DNA from: Taxawa tesnikishii (nom. ined.)
Taxonomy: Eukaryota; Ascomycota; Dothideomycetes; Dothideales
Assembly (NCBI GenBank): GCA_030247885.1
Contig: JAPDRO010000006.1
Location: 1,302,001 to 1,366,000, forward strand
Direction of reading: 5' to 3'
Length of the DNA stretch: 64,000 nt
Each line of letters begins with the position of its first letter. Position 1 is the stretch's first letter. This document shows, piece after piece, positions 33,943 to 44,021 of the stretch. The position numbers were made by a program, and so were the translations under genes. The notes under the pieces are model-generated. The model searched no databases. It was not told the origin of the DNA and saw only the letters and a list, made by a program, of their open reading frames with translations.

Positions 33943-35637
33943 TCAGGTCACCTGTATAGCAGCGGATAGCAAAACGCCCACAGCATCAAACCCGCCATCC
34001 TCAGTCGTGAATATCTGCTTGGGGATCTCGAACTCCACGACAGGAGCCTTCTTCAGATCTTTGCCTAGCTCAGCTTCGATAATCTGGTAAAGTCAGCACT
34101 CTGTCCGTTGTTTGATTGAGTCGTGACAACTTACCCCGGCATACGTGTGATCCAAGAAATCCTCGAGGTTGTAGCTCTGCTTAGTGAACTGTTCGCTGAT
34201 GATCTTGGCTAACGTAGCAACGTTGGGATGGTAGTGGCTCTGCAGCGTCTCGATCTCCCAAAGCGAGCTATCAATGGCATTTGTGTCCATCGGATCGGGC
34301 TCAGTCATGTCAAATGGATCATCCATCCCTTCTTCCTCCAGTATTCTCCGTGTAGCAGGATCTCTGGTCTCGCGGTGGATCATGAAGGTGCAGGCGGGAT
34401 GCTTCTTCAGCATGTTGTATATCCATGGAATGACCACCACAATGCCTCCAGGTGGCGCTTTTAATGCGAGTCGAGACAGACGTTTTATGAAGCTGGCCAC
34501 CAGCGCTGCTGGCAAGTGAGTGGACGCCATGAACGTGTCGAGCAAGCGGAAGAAGCGTGACCGGTGTTTCGAATGCAAGATCCCTTCGTCTAACAAAGAG
34601 TAAAGTTTTTGGTAAAATTGTGGATAATCAAGGTTCTTCTCTTGAATGAGGTAGAAAAGCCCAGATAGTGCCAACAGTGAGCTCGATCCCCCTGCGTTGT
34701 ACGAGTCCGTGAGGAAGTCCATGAGAGTCTCGAGTCTGGTAAACCAAGGCACGATGCGTTGAGAGAGTATGCTGAGGATGGCCTTCCGTTGCTCCTTCGT
34801 CAACGAAGATCGCAATATCGTAAGCCACGCTTCTTGCGCGCCCTTTTTATGTGCGGAAAGTTGCAGAAGTTGATGCTTTGGCAATTCTGGGGCTTGTCCG
34901 TACCAATCTTCCAGTTGATCCTGAGAGTCCGGTATCCCTTCAACCAACGAGAGAAGTGCAAGGCTATTGGCAACCTGCTCGTCGCGTTCCTGCTCTTGAG
35001 CTCTTGACAAGACGTTGCTGACAGCATGGAAAGTGTAGTACCGCACATCGTCGTGCTCTTCCAAATATTTATCGACGAACTCTTCCCTCGCACCGGCCGT
35101 CTCGCTGCTCGATACCAAGGCACGAATAATTTGGAAGAAAGTCCCCGTTCTCCAAGCCTGCTCTGCGCGACGTCCTTCCTGTGTAGTTTCCTCTTTTACT
35201 AGGCGCATAAGAAGCGTCAAAGACGTACTTTGAAGCGCCTCATCTTCCTCTTGCACTATGTCGCACAACACCCGTATGTATTGCTTGTACTGAGCCTTCA
35301 ACCAATCCACCATACCCAGATCGGCTTCCGACATGCCCTTGATCTTAATCATTCTCTCCCCAGCCAAGAGTCTGCAGAACACCCGACAGAGGGCAACCGC
35401 TGCTGTAACGTTTCTCTCATCGCCCTTGTTGTTGCCTTGGCAAAGCTCCAGTAGCTGTGTGATGTTCTTGTAGTGCTTCTTCGACTCCAGTATCTGTTCT
35501 TCGAGAAGTAATATCTGCGCTTGAGCACCTTCGCCGTCCTGAACTTTCTTCGACTTGGTCGCAGACTTCGGCTTTACCCCATCGTCGGTCCTCTTTCTCT
35601 TCTTGCTGGTCGCGTCCTTCACCACAAGCCCCGGCAT
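33943..35637 (-). CDS. NOC4: nucleolar complex protein 4 (Noc4/Utp19)
   Basis: CBF/Mak21-family protein of the small-subunit processome that pairs with Nop14 and is needed for 40S subunit assembly and export. Exon 1 (35637-34135) starts with a Lys/Arg-rich nuclear-type segment, then HEAT-like helices with the blocks CRVFCRLLAGERM, YYTFHAVSNVLSRAQE, FFRLLDTFMASTHLPAALVA and the C-terminal signature FIKRLSRLALKAPPGGIVVV with WIYNMLKKHPACTFMIHR. Exon 2 (34083-33943) carries KAPVVEFEIPKQIF. Length (about 548 residues) and order match the family. No frame fault is seen. It is divergent from ATP4 with only about 200 nt between starts. Confidence 0.92.
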
Positions 35638-35840
35638 ACTTTCTTAATACAGATGAAAACGTGCGATCTAAGAAGTAGGAGATATTGCCTGCAGCGCAAT
35701 TGATCTTCTCAAGAAATCTTGAGCTCGGACCATCCAAAAGTGGCTAGCGGCTTGGCGTTAAGAAGAGAGCTTCGTCGACCTGCGTCTTGCCGGTTCAATT
35801 ACATCGTAGCAGACTCTCCGCTCCATCAACACTTACAGCA
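35638..35840. promoter_or_regulatory. short bidirectional promoter NOC4 / ATP4
   Basis: Only 203 nt separate the two divergent ATGs, so the genes must share promoter sequence or overlap in their leaders. No specific factor site was identified. Confidence 0.6.
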
Positions 35841-36785
35841 ATGGCCTCCCGCATAGCACGAAGCGCCATGGGTACGCCCATATCGAACGTATACAGTGTC
35901 GCTAACTGTACTAACTTGCTGCAGGCGCCGCCCGCGCGCGCCCCACCGTCTCCCTCCGCTCCCTCCCTGCCATCACCACTCCCGTCTCCAGCGCCCGCTA
36001 CCAGTCCAATGTGCCTCAGAAGTCGCCAGCGGACCAGGCCAAGTCCATTCTCGACTCACTCCCAGGCCACAGCCTTTTCTCCAAGACCGCCATCCTGTCT
36101 GCCGGAGCCGGTCTCTCGATCGCTGCCATCTCCAACGAGATCTACGTCGTCAACGAGGAGTCCATTGTCTTCATCTGCCTGCTCACCATCTACACTGCAA
36201 TTGCCAGATACGGAGGTCCAGCCTACGTTGAGTGGGCCGAGGGCCACAGGAACAGGATCAAGAGCATCTTGAACTCGGCCAGGAAGGAGCACACTGATGC
36301 TGTCAAGGCGCGCATTCAGAGCGTTCAGGATCTAGGTGGTGTCATTGACATCACCAAGAACCTTTTCGAGGTCTCCAAGGTTCGTCTTGAAACCCCCAGC
36401 TAAACGAAAACGATCAGTGAATGCATTGGAATGTCTTGGCAAAACGGTGGACTTGGAAGACAATGGCATACTGAAACTCGCATCTGCAGGAGACCGCCCG
36501 CCTTGAGGCCGAGGCCTACGAGCTCGAGCAGAAGACCGCTCTTGCCGCTGAGGCAAAGTCTGTCCTCGATTCTTGGGTCCGCTACGAGGGCCAAGTCAAG
36601 CAGAGGCAGCAGCGTGAGCTCGCTGAGAGCGTCATTGCCAAGATCGAGAAGCAGCTTGCCGACCCCAAGGTGCTGAAGCAGATCCTCGACCAGAGTGTTG
36701 CGGATGTCGAGCGTAAGTTCAAATCTGTTGTTCCGTGACGGGGCGCGTGCTGAGTTTCATAGGTATCGTGTCTCAGAAGGCGTAG
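35841..36785 (+). CDS. ATP4: mitochondrial F1Fo-ATP synthase subunit b (subunit 4)
   Basis: Peripheral-stalk subunit b of mitochondrial ATP synthase. Exon 1 (35841-35871) plus the start of exon 2 give an Arg/Ala/Ser-rich mitochondrial presequence (MASRIARSAMGAARARPTVS). Then come QSNVPQKSPADQAKSILDSL, two membrane segments (about SKTAILSAGAGLSIAAI and SIVFICLLTIYTAIARYGGP) and a long amphipathic helix to the end. Exons: 35841-35871, 35925-36379, 36490-36712 and 36763-36785; the last adds only RIVSQKA. The third-exon acceptor follows a 110-nt intron with a GTTCGT donor. Length of about 243 residues fits. No frame fault is present. Confidence 0.92.
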
Positions 36786-37075
36786 ATTGCGCATCTGCGA
36801 TGAAAACCCCTCCTCCCTCCCTACGCTGTGTAAATAGAGAATTGTGTGCCATATCCAGATTTTTCCAGCGTTCGCAACTATTTTAGTGTGCCACACATCG
36901 CCGTCCGATAACGATTATTACAAGGACGCTCATGCTTGAGTTAAGTTTTTGTTGCATTTAATAGTGACCTGTTCCAGCTCATGCTTTTTCATTCTTCTGT
37001 GGTTGCTTGCGTTCTTTTGCAATGTCCTTCCTGCTTTCGCCGCTGGATTGTGCAAAGACCGTTCCGGCAAAAGGT

Positions 37076-37830
37076 CTATTCTTTGAGAACAGCTCTTGCC
37101 TGCGCTATATTTTTTCGTCTTTCTGTTGAACTGTCCGCCCAACGAGCTGTATATAGTTGCTGCAGGCCCATCACGCCTTCTTCCTGCCACTTGATCTCGA
37201 AGATCTTGTAGGCAAGGTCCTCAGCCCCTTTCACGGCTTCTCTGATGGCCGACTCCTCCGACTCGAAGAAGTAGTCGCCCCAGCTTGCAAGGCACAGAGC
37301 GACGGTATCTCCAAAACTCCTATTTGAGGCGGACTCAGTGCTACAGATCAGATGAATAGCGTCGCCCAACATCTCCATCGGCATGTGCATGCCCAAGGTG
37401 TAGAGCATCTTGGCTTTGAAGAGCATCCGAGAGATGGCACTGTATACTTATCTGCGAGGATGTACGTCTGGATGTGTAGAGGCATGTTATTCCAGTTCTT
37501 GCTTTCAACGTCGTTGAACTGCTGCTGACTCTTGTGGCCATTTTTCGAGATATGCAGGATATCATCTCTCCTTCCATTCATCTTCATCGCTCCAACCACT
37601 TCTGTACAAGATTCTGACTTCGCCAGTGGCTGCATCAGCTCTGAGGTAGAAGCCGTACGATAGCGGGTCTCTGGCGTATCAGAAATCGGTTGCAGTATCT
37701 GTCTACAGCTCGAGCTTGGTCTGCGTTGGATGATCGCAACAATAACAATACTTGATGAGGGGTCAAATCGGATCCGGATTGTCGCTGTCGTAGCCGTACT
37801 TGTTGGAGGAAACATGATTGTCGAGATCAT
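37076..37830 (-). CDS. BTB/POZ-related protein fragment
   Basis: The middle of this minus-strand stretch has the BTB-type motif MPLHIQTYILADKYTVPSL, followed by LFKAKMLYTLGMHMPMEMLG and a helical C-terminus with a repeated acidic/Trp pattern (CLASWGDYFFESEESAI). The two parts lie in different frames; one base added in the GG near 37427 joins them as PSLGMLFKAKM. No clear N-terminal BTB core is readable upstream, so the start at 37830 is only the longest frame. It may be a decayed copy or a divergent member of the family. It is convergent with ATP4. Confidence 0.4.
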
Positions 37831-38168
37831 CGTTTTCGCCCTCGTTGAGGATGTTTCCGCCTACTAAGCAACATCACAGTTCTACCATGCTTACGAACGA
37901 AAATTGAAAAGAACTCGGGGAAGAAAGGGCTGTCGAGAAGGTTACAGTCACTCGCATGCGCGTTACCGTCGGGATCCGGCGTTGCGCACAACAGAGTGAT
38001 TATACCCTGCTTGCCTTCTTGTTAAGCCATCAGCTATGGGTCACGGCCACATCAACATTAGCCACCAGAGTTCTCACCAGTCAGTTCAAGTGACTGACAA
38101 AGTGCTACCGCAAGGCAGCAACGTTACTGCTACGTCCGCACGTAGACACCAGATGCGCACACGGCCTG

Positions 38169-38225
38169 TGCTATGCTTGGCCTTGATGTCTAGCCGTAGC
38201 TTTAGCGGCAAACAAGGCATAGCAC
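38169..38225. repeat. inverted repeat with nested hairpin
   Basis: Arms GTGCTATGC (38169-38177) and GCATAGCAC (38217-38225) are perfect complements with a 39-nt loop. The loop holds GCCG...CGGC arms around a short core. It might be chance, a structured RNA or a remnant of a palindromic element. Confidence 0.45.
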
Positions 38226-38756
38226 TTAGGCCTCGATGATGCCTCCATGACTGCGGCGTCGCACTGCGATAGCAGTCAGTCTGCAGTTGATCCAACTGTT
38301 GAAATGACTGTAGATGTCAGCCACGGGGAGGTGCATACCTGGAGCATATCCTTCTTGCACGCCTTTGCGAAGAAAGCTCGACTGCTTTGCGGCTTGCGAC
38401 GTAGTTTCACTCGGGATAGTATTCGCCTTTGGCCCCACCAGACATCACACAGGAAGCGGTAATTCATATTCCATCGCCCGTCGCAGGGCTTATCACAAGT
38501 CACGGTAAAAACATCATAGCACGCTACATCCCTGACCGCCTAGTCTAGCGTAGTTCCACGGGTGACAGGTTCGGTGTTATCCTGCCCCTGGCCTCTGCTT
38601 CTTCAACATTTCCGGGTGAGGCAGGCAAGCGAGGAAAAGCTCAAGCAACCAATTTGTCCCATGGGCGTCCCATCATGTGACCAGCGCTGAGCTGATCTGT
38701 ACAGGAGCTCAGGTTATCTCTCTTTCGATACATCTAACCAATGGCGTACTGAAACT

Positions 38757-38850
38757 GGAGCTAAGCTTACGTCAAGTCAACCAAAGCTTAAGTTGAGTTT
38801 GGATGGAGTTTCTCTCAGGTTAGTTGAGTATGGGTAAAGCTCGAGAGAAG
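38757..38850. repeat. degenerate purine-rich repeat, second block
   Basis: Contains AGCTAAGCTTACGTCAAG, CAACCAAAGCTTAAGTTGAG and GTAAAGCTCGAGAGAAGTG. The last shares a 12-mer with the block at 33555-33670. The two blocks bracket NOC4, ATP4 and the BTB fragment. Confidence 0.5.
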
Positions 38851-39021
38851 TGAATTGTGACCAATTCAGAAATTACTGGCCTTTGGAGCAACATAAACTT
38901 GCAGCAAGTACATAGTACATGGCCTTCCTGATGCAGTATACATGAGGGTATCAGCAATCACAGACCCATCCGTTCTTCCCTATCCCCAATCGACCAAATC
39001 CATGTCCCTCATCCCCGAGAA

Positions 39022-41387
39022 TTATTTCACAGTGACGAAGCCAATCCCACTCCTCGCCTTCCCCGCTGCGGCCTTGAGCGCCTGCTCCTCAGTATCAGTC
39101 CACTTGACCGGCAGCTCGTCCCACTTCATCGTCTGATACGCGGTCCTGTACTCCTGGTGCAACGCCTGCATGCGTCGGAGCTCACGCGGATCGCCGGACC
39201 CGGAGTATACGACAAAGGCGGTCTGCGGCGGAAGAGAGTCCCAGATGCTCTGTATGTGCGAGATCGTGTTTTGGACTGCGGTAGCGAGGACGGAGGTGCT
39301 GAGCTCGGGTGCTGGGACGGCGAGGTCAGGTGCAGGGGCTGATGCTGGTGCGGACGCGGATGGGTCGCCGCTGGGAGTGTTGGTGATGGTCTTATTTATG
39401 TCGGTAGTTTCAGCTCCGTCGGTCTCGGAAGTCACGGCTGGAGGCTCTGATGTGCCATTCGCAGCAGCTTGCTCGGACTCAGCCGCTGGCGCGGCAACAA
39501 CGCTCTCGGAGGCCTTCTCGTTGGCTGACAAGACCTTGGCCAAGCGCTCTGCGGCATCAGGCGACTTGGTTCGATTGTACCAGCCCCTCAACGCCTCAAG
39601 CTCGCGCAAACGCCCCCAGACGAAGTCACAGCCGCCCTTTCGCACGATGTTGTCTTCCTCTCCAGTCACCGCGCGCTTCACTCCCTCCACGACGTCGCCG
39701 TCATTCTCGCACGCAATAGACACAGCGGCAGCGGCACCGAATCCGCGTCTCGGATCGCCCCAGTCAACCACCGCGCCGGTCCTGCCATTGCTTTCGGCAT
39801 GGTCGTTCGCGCTTTCGTGCTTGGGTAACGGACCGGGTCTTTCCGATCGAGAAAGCCGTTTGAAAATGCTTTCGCCTGTCGCCTCCGGCGTGCCCCACGT
39901 CTTGCCCTTTTCGCATTTCTGCTTGATCAGGTCAAGACAGGCCAGAGCGTCTTCGACGCTATCGTGGCCCTTGGGTCCGCGATTCTGGATCTCGCGACTA
40001 AGGTACTTCTGGCTCAGCCATTTGAGCGATGACTTTTGTGGCGGGCCTTTCGGATGCGGGTACAGTAGAGCAGTGTCGATGATGAAGGGGTATGACATTT
40101 TCAAGGCCTTGAGGTCGGAGTCGAGAGAGTGGCCAGCTAGAATAGTCTGAGGCGTAAGGATTTCCGAAAGCTTTTGGTGGATATCAGATAGGGTGGTGGT
40201 GACGGGATCGAGCATCTCCTTTGTGATGCCGGAGTATTGTGTCAGGTAGTCCTTGACTGAACCAGGAGGCCTAACAAGTTCGTCGAGAATGACGTTTCCA
40301 TCCCAGTCAATTAGAGAGACGCGCGCAAGTGAGAACTTGTCCACAGTAGTGGTCACCATCTCGCAATCTATTACGATGACTTTCCTTCCGCGAGTGACAC
40401 TGCCCTTCTCGATTTCTGACTCAGGGACATCGCCTTCAGACATTGAAGTGATATCAAGCATGTCAATCCAGCCGTCTTGTTTCGATTGGCACCATTTGTG
40501 TCTTCTTGCCTCCTCCAGGTCTCGTTGCGCTTGAGTATGGAGGTGTGCCGGGTGCAATGCAAATCCGTTCTCTGCCAGCTCTTCTTTGGTAGCAAGAAAC
40601 TCGGTGATTGCTGTACGCTCGTATTGCCATGTTCTCCCTTCCCGAGGAAATTGAGGGCCTTTTGCCTTCTTCTCTTCTTTGGTCTTTGGTATGGGCGAAT
40701 TAAGCATAGCGTACAAAGGGAATGCATCCTGTTGTAGTCTCCAGGCGTTTTTACTGGCCAGATATGTGAGAACATCTCCGCAAGAGGCGCGAGAGCTGGT
40801 GGGAGCTTATATGGCACAAGCTTTGTAGGATAGTAGTCGTCAGGCGATATATTGAGCTTTCGGCGAGGCTTCTGCGGTACTCCAACAGAGATAGCATCTT
40901 TGTCTTCAGGAACAGCTGCATCCTCCCGCGACTCCGGTTGTGGAGTTGGTTCTTCTGTGCTGGTAACGGTTCCGTCCGAAGAGTCCAGAGCAATCTTCCC
41001 AGAAAACATATCTGCCTCGAGACCAGGAACCATGAGCACGACGACTTTCTTTACAGACTTGTGATGGCGTACGGAGACCCATTGCGGCGAGTTGCCGTCT
41101 GCCAGAAGATAGAGCACCAGCTCTTGTAGGTTCGTGATCTTAACGAAAGACTGCAGTCGCGCATGCGCAGAATGGGTTATTGACGGGTAATTGGAGTCCT
41201 TCTTTTGCCTCTTGCTGCTCCTTTCGACTTTCTCCCATCCCTCTCCATCATCCTCGGACTTATCGCCTAGGTCTGGTAAAGGCCGTGATTCCCGGCTCAT
41301 GCGCTCGACGGTTTCGCCCACTCCAACGTCGTTGCTGGTCTCGCGATCGTCGCGCTTGCGCTTATAATGTCTGCCGCCGCGGGTCAT
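39022..41387 (-). CDS. REX1: 3'-5' RNA exonuclease, Rex1/Rnh70 type
   Basis: DEDDh exonuclease that trims 5S rRNA, tRNA and other 3' ends in the nucleus. Catalytic residues are readable: Asp and Glu in KVIVIDCEMV, Asp in LAGHSLDSDLKAL, and His/Asp in GPKGHDSVEDALACLDL; the nearby RPPGSVKDYLTQYSGITKEM is typical. The N-terminal 230 residues hold a basic nuclear-type start (MTRGGRHYKRKRDDRE) and the conserved KLVPYKLPPALAPLAEMFSH. The protein has no intron, but the frame breaks at the five-base A/T run 40748-40752; one extra base gives PVKNAWRLQQDAFPLYAML. The C-terminal 250 residues are Ala/Pro/Thr-rich and probably disordered, ending in a short helical block. It is divergent from the gene at 41815. 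Confidence 0.87.
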
Positions 41388-41814
41388 TTTGGCGAGCGTT
41401 TCAAACCGACTTTATCTGGGCTTTGCCCGCGTCAGCAAGCAACCCCATATGAATCTCTAGAAAAACAAGGGCAGCAGCGCGAATCCTCAAAGTCGTGACG
41501 GCAATGATGCGAATTATCTGCAACTCGAACTCAAACTGCCACGCAAGTCATGTATCGAACACAAGGCTCGGCCCGCTCGTGCATGCAGAAACCGGGGTCA
41601 AAGCTTCCATCCTCCAACTGCCTCAGGATGCACTGTTCTGCACGCTGCGTTTCTCCTCAAACAGTCTCCAAGCCCGCTGCCACCGCTGTCTACCGCTGTC
41701 TACCGCTGCAACGTGCCTCAATGACTGCTTTTTGAGGGTGACTAACATCAATCTCCAGTTGCCGCATGAACGCTCCCTACAACGGCTCACCCGCCTTCGG
41801 ACACCTCCCTCAAC
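41388..41814. promoter_or_regulatory. divergent promoter region, REX1 / unrecognised protein
   Basis: About 430 nt between divergent start codons. No TATA box or other clear site was recognised. Confidence 0.4.
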
Positions 41815-43244
41815 ATGAGAATCACACCGGATCCTTATGAGGGACTCCACCCGGCTATCGTTCACAAACCCCCGCCTCTCAGCTCATCTCCATGGACCAT
41901 CTGCCCCGCCGTCGGCGGATGTCTGGGTGTGCTCGGTTGGGCACTTGGACGAGCGATAAAAAGGCCAGGACTGGGGACAAGGACAGCGGCATGGTCGACG
42001 AGTGCATATCTCATCTTGAACCTTTCCAGTTCTGAATACGTGAAACGGCGTCGCATAAACCCATTCTTGGAAAGTAAAGGGATCAAAGTGCCCAAGAGCA
42101 AGCTTGTGGAGCGCACATTGGATATCGATCAAGACAACTTTATTATACTGGGCATGCTTGTGGGTATTGGAACTGCAGGCGCGCGTCGACAACCATGGGC
42201 TGTGTTTGGATGGCAGAGATTTGTGGGAGCGCTCAGTTTCGGCGCAGCAGGAGGCGCAATCCTGAGTCCGTTGGTGGACCAGCAACGCTATGTTGCTGCG
42301 TTCCAGAGGTTGGAGCGCGAAAGAGAGGTAGCAAAGTTGTACGAACCTGAGATGAAGGCGTTTATGATGCAAAACTTCTTCGGCAAGGAGGATGCGCAGC
42401 CGGCGGATCAACCCTCATCGAGCATGACTCCGCTGCAGAAACTCCTGAAACAAGCCGGTCCGGCAGGCATGCAGAGTCCCCAAGGCCCACCCTTTGATAG
42501 ACTTGGTGCTCCTCAGATGCCGCTTTTCGACGCGAACCTGGACAAGGATATCGATGACGAAGACCCCCAGCCTCACTTAAGCGAGATGCGTGACGGAGAA
42601 CGCATCTTCAAGCCGAACACAAACTACACCTGGAGCGCTGGTGCAGATGCCATACCGAAGCTGGAGGAGCACATCAAGCTTTTGAGGACGCGGAGAAGTC
42701 AGCTGGCGAAGGAGGCAGAGTTACTATGGCACGATCTAGCAGCAAAGGAAGCAGTCTACTACGAAATCCCCATTCAAGCCAAGGAAAAGGCTGACGTGCG
42801 GTCCATGCTACAGAACATGAACCATGTGCACATAAACCTCTGGCTGGAGATTGGAATGCTCGACTGGATGATCGCGGACTCCAACAAGAACATCCTGCAG
42901 ATAAAAGCCATGAACAAGAAATCGCATTGGCTGCCCCGGAACCCAAACGAGGAGAAGTCGCACCGACGCTCACGCTGAAGATCCTACGAGAACTGGAGCG
43001 TGAAATCTCGGGTGCCCTGCAGGAGGTGGACTTCGTCAAAGACGACATGGTGCAAGCGATGAACAACCCGGACACCAAGATGCTCGATGCGGAAACGGGA
43101 GAGCCGGTACCGGATCCGCATGCCAGTATCAAGCGGCAGATGGAGGAGTTGGAGAAGTTGAGGGAGGGCGCGGCACTTGACGCGGAGAACCTGCATAAGT
43201 TGATCGCGCAGGCGGAGGAAAGGGTGGACGACGCGAAGAAATAA
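41815..43244 (+). CDS. unrecognised protein with membrane segments and C-terminal coiled coil
   Basis: I do not recognise this family. The N-terminus (MRITPDPYEGLHPAIVHKPP) is followed by a Gly-rich hydrophobic span at about residues 32-47 (CPAVGGCLGVLGWALGRAI), two more near residues 110-122 (FIILGMLVGIGTAGA) and 130-152 (FVGALSFGAAGGAILSPLVD), then a long charged, helical second half with several coiled-coil stretches (KLEEHIKLLRTRRSQLAKEA; QMEELEKLREGAALDAENLH). No intron is needed. The frame slips near 42914-42918; one added A in AACAAG gives MNKEIALAAPEPKRGEVAPT and a stop at 43242. The Gly-rich helices resemble small mitochondrial inner-membrane proteins, which is only a guess. The strong codon-level structure suggests a real conserved gene. 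Confidence 0.7.
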
Positions 43245-44021
43245 CCCCCTTTAAAAAGACCCAGTGGAGAAGGATATGAGAAAAGTCTGCGTTGAGATGC
43301 GGATATGCCCACAGATTGTGGACGCTTCCCCACCGTTATCGCTGCCGCTGCCTACAGCATAGCTGCCAGTATGGCGCGAAGCGTAGCTGCAACGGCTCAA
43401 GGAGGTGCATTCTGTGCGTGAGCATTGAGGCGAGAGATCCGTTCTGTCTGTGAAGCGAGCATCTGCGCTGTTGCAGGCACCGCACGAAAAGCACATGAAG
43501 AGAGAGAGAGAGGATTTGGAAAGCGCTGCGAGCGATCACTGTGTAGAGAGAATTGATTCTGCAGTTCGTGTATGTATATATGCTCAACAAGGCAAGCGTA
43601 CCACAAGGCGCTCAAATTCCTTTTGAAGACCGGCTTGAAGCTGACTACAGTCAATAGACCGGTAATCCGGTAGGTCTGCGTTTTCCACGTGTCGGAAGAC
43701 TGTATCCCACCTCAGGCCAATTAAGAGTCTGCACACACAGTCACTCACGACTTTTTTGCTTTTAGTGGTTTGTTGTCCCCCTCAAGTCTTCTAGTCACCA
43801 CAACGCACGAGATGGTATCAGAAACCCTCAAGTGGACCCGGCTTGGGGGCCAGTGCAGGTTACCAGTTCGTGACTGGCCTTCGAAGTGGTCTGCAACAGA
43901 ACGGAGTCAAAGCCAGATCGATCGATGCCACGATTGAAGGTGTCTTGAACAATACACTTTTCTAGATGTACATGTTCCCGCCACAGACGCGACTCCTCGG
44001 CCACGTAACGTCCAAGCCAGT
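43245..44021. other. intergenic, convergent 3' ends
   Basis: Lies between the unrecognised gene and UTP4. It contains (GA)-rich stretches near 43498-43515 and a few short frames. No gene was seen. Confidence 0.55.

Larger units (their letters stand above)
37831..39021. other. intergenic with repeat block and small hairpin
   Basis: About 1.2 kb without a supportable gene. It contains a 9-bp inverted repeat with a nested hairpin at 38169-38225 and a purine-rich degenerate repeat at 38757-38850, both listed separately. Confidence 0.5.

Noticed and set aside
39170-40150. 326-codon plus-strand frame
   Set aside because: Antisense to the REX1 coding region, low complexity and no family match.
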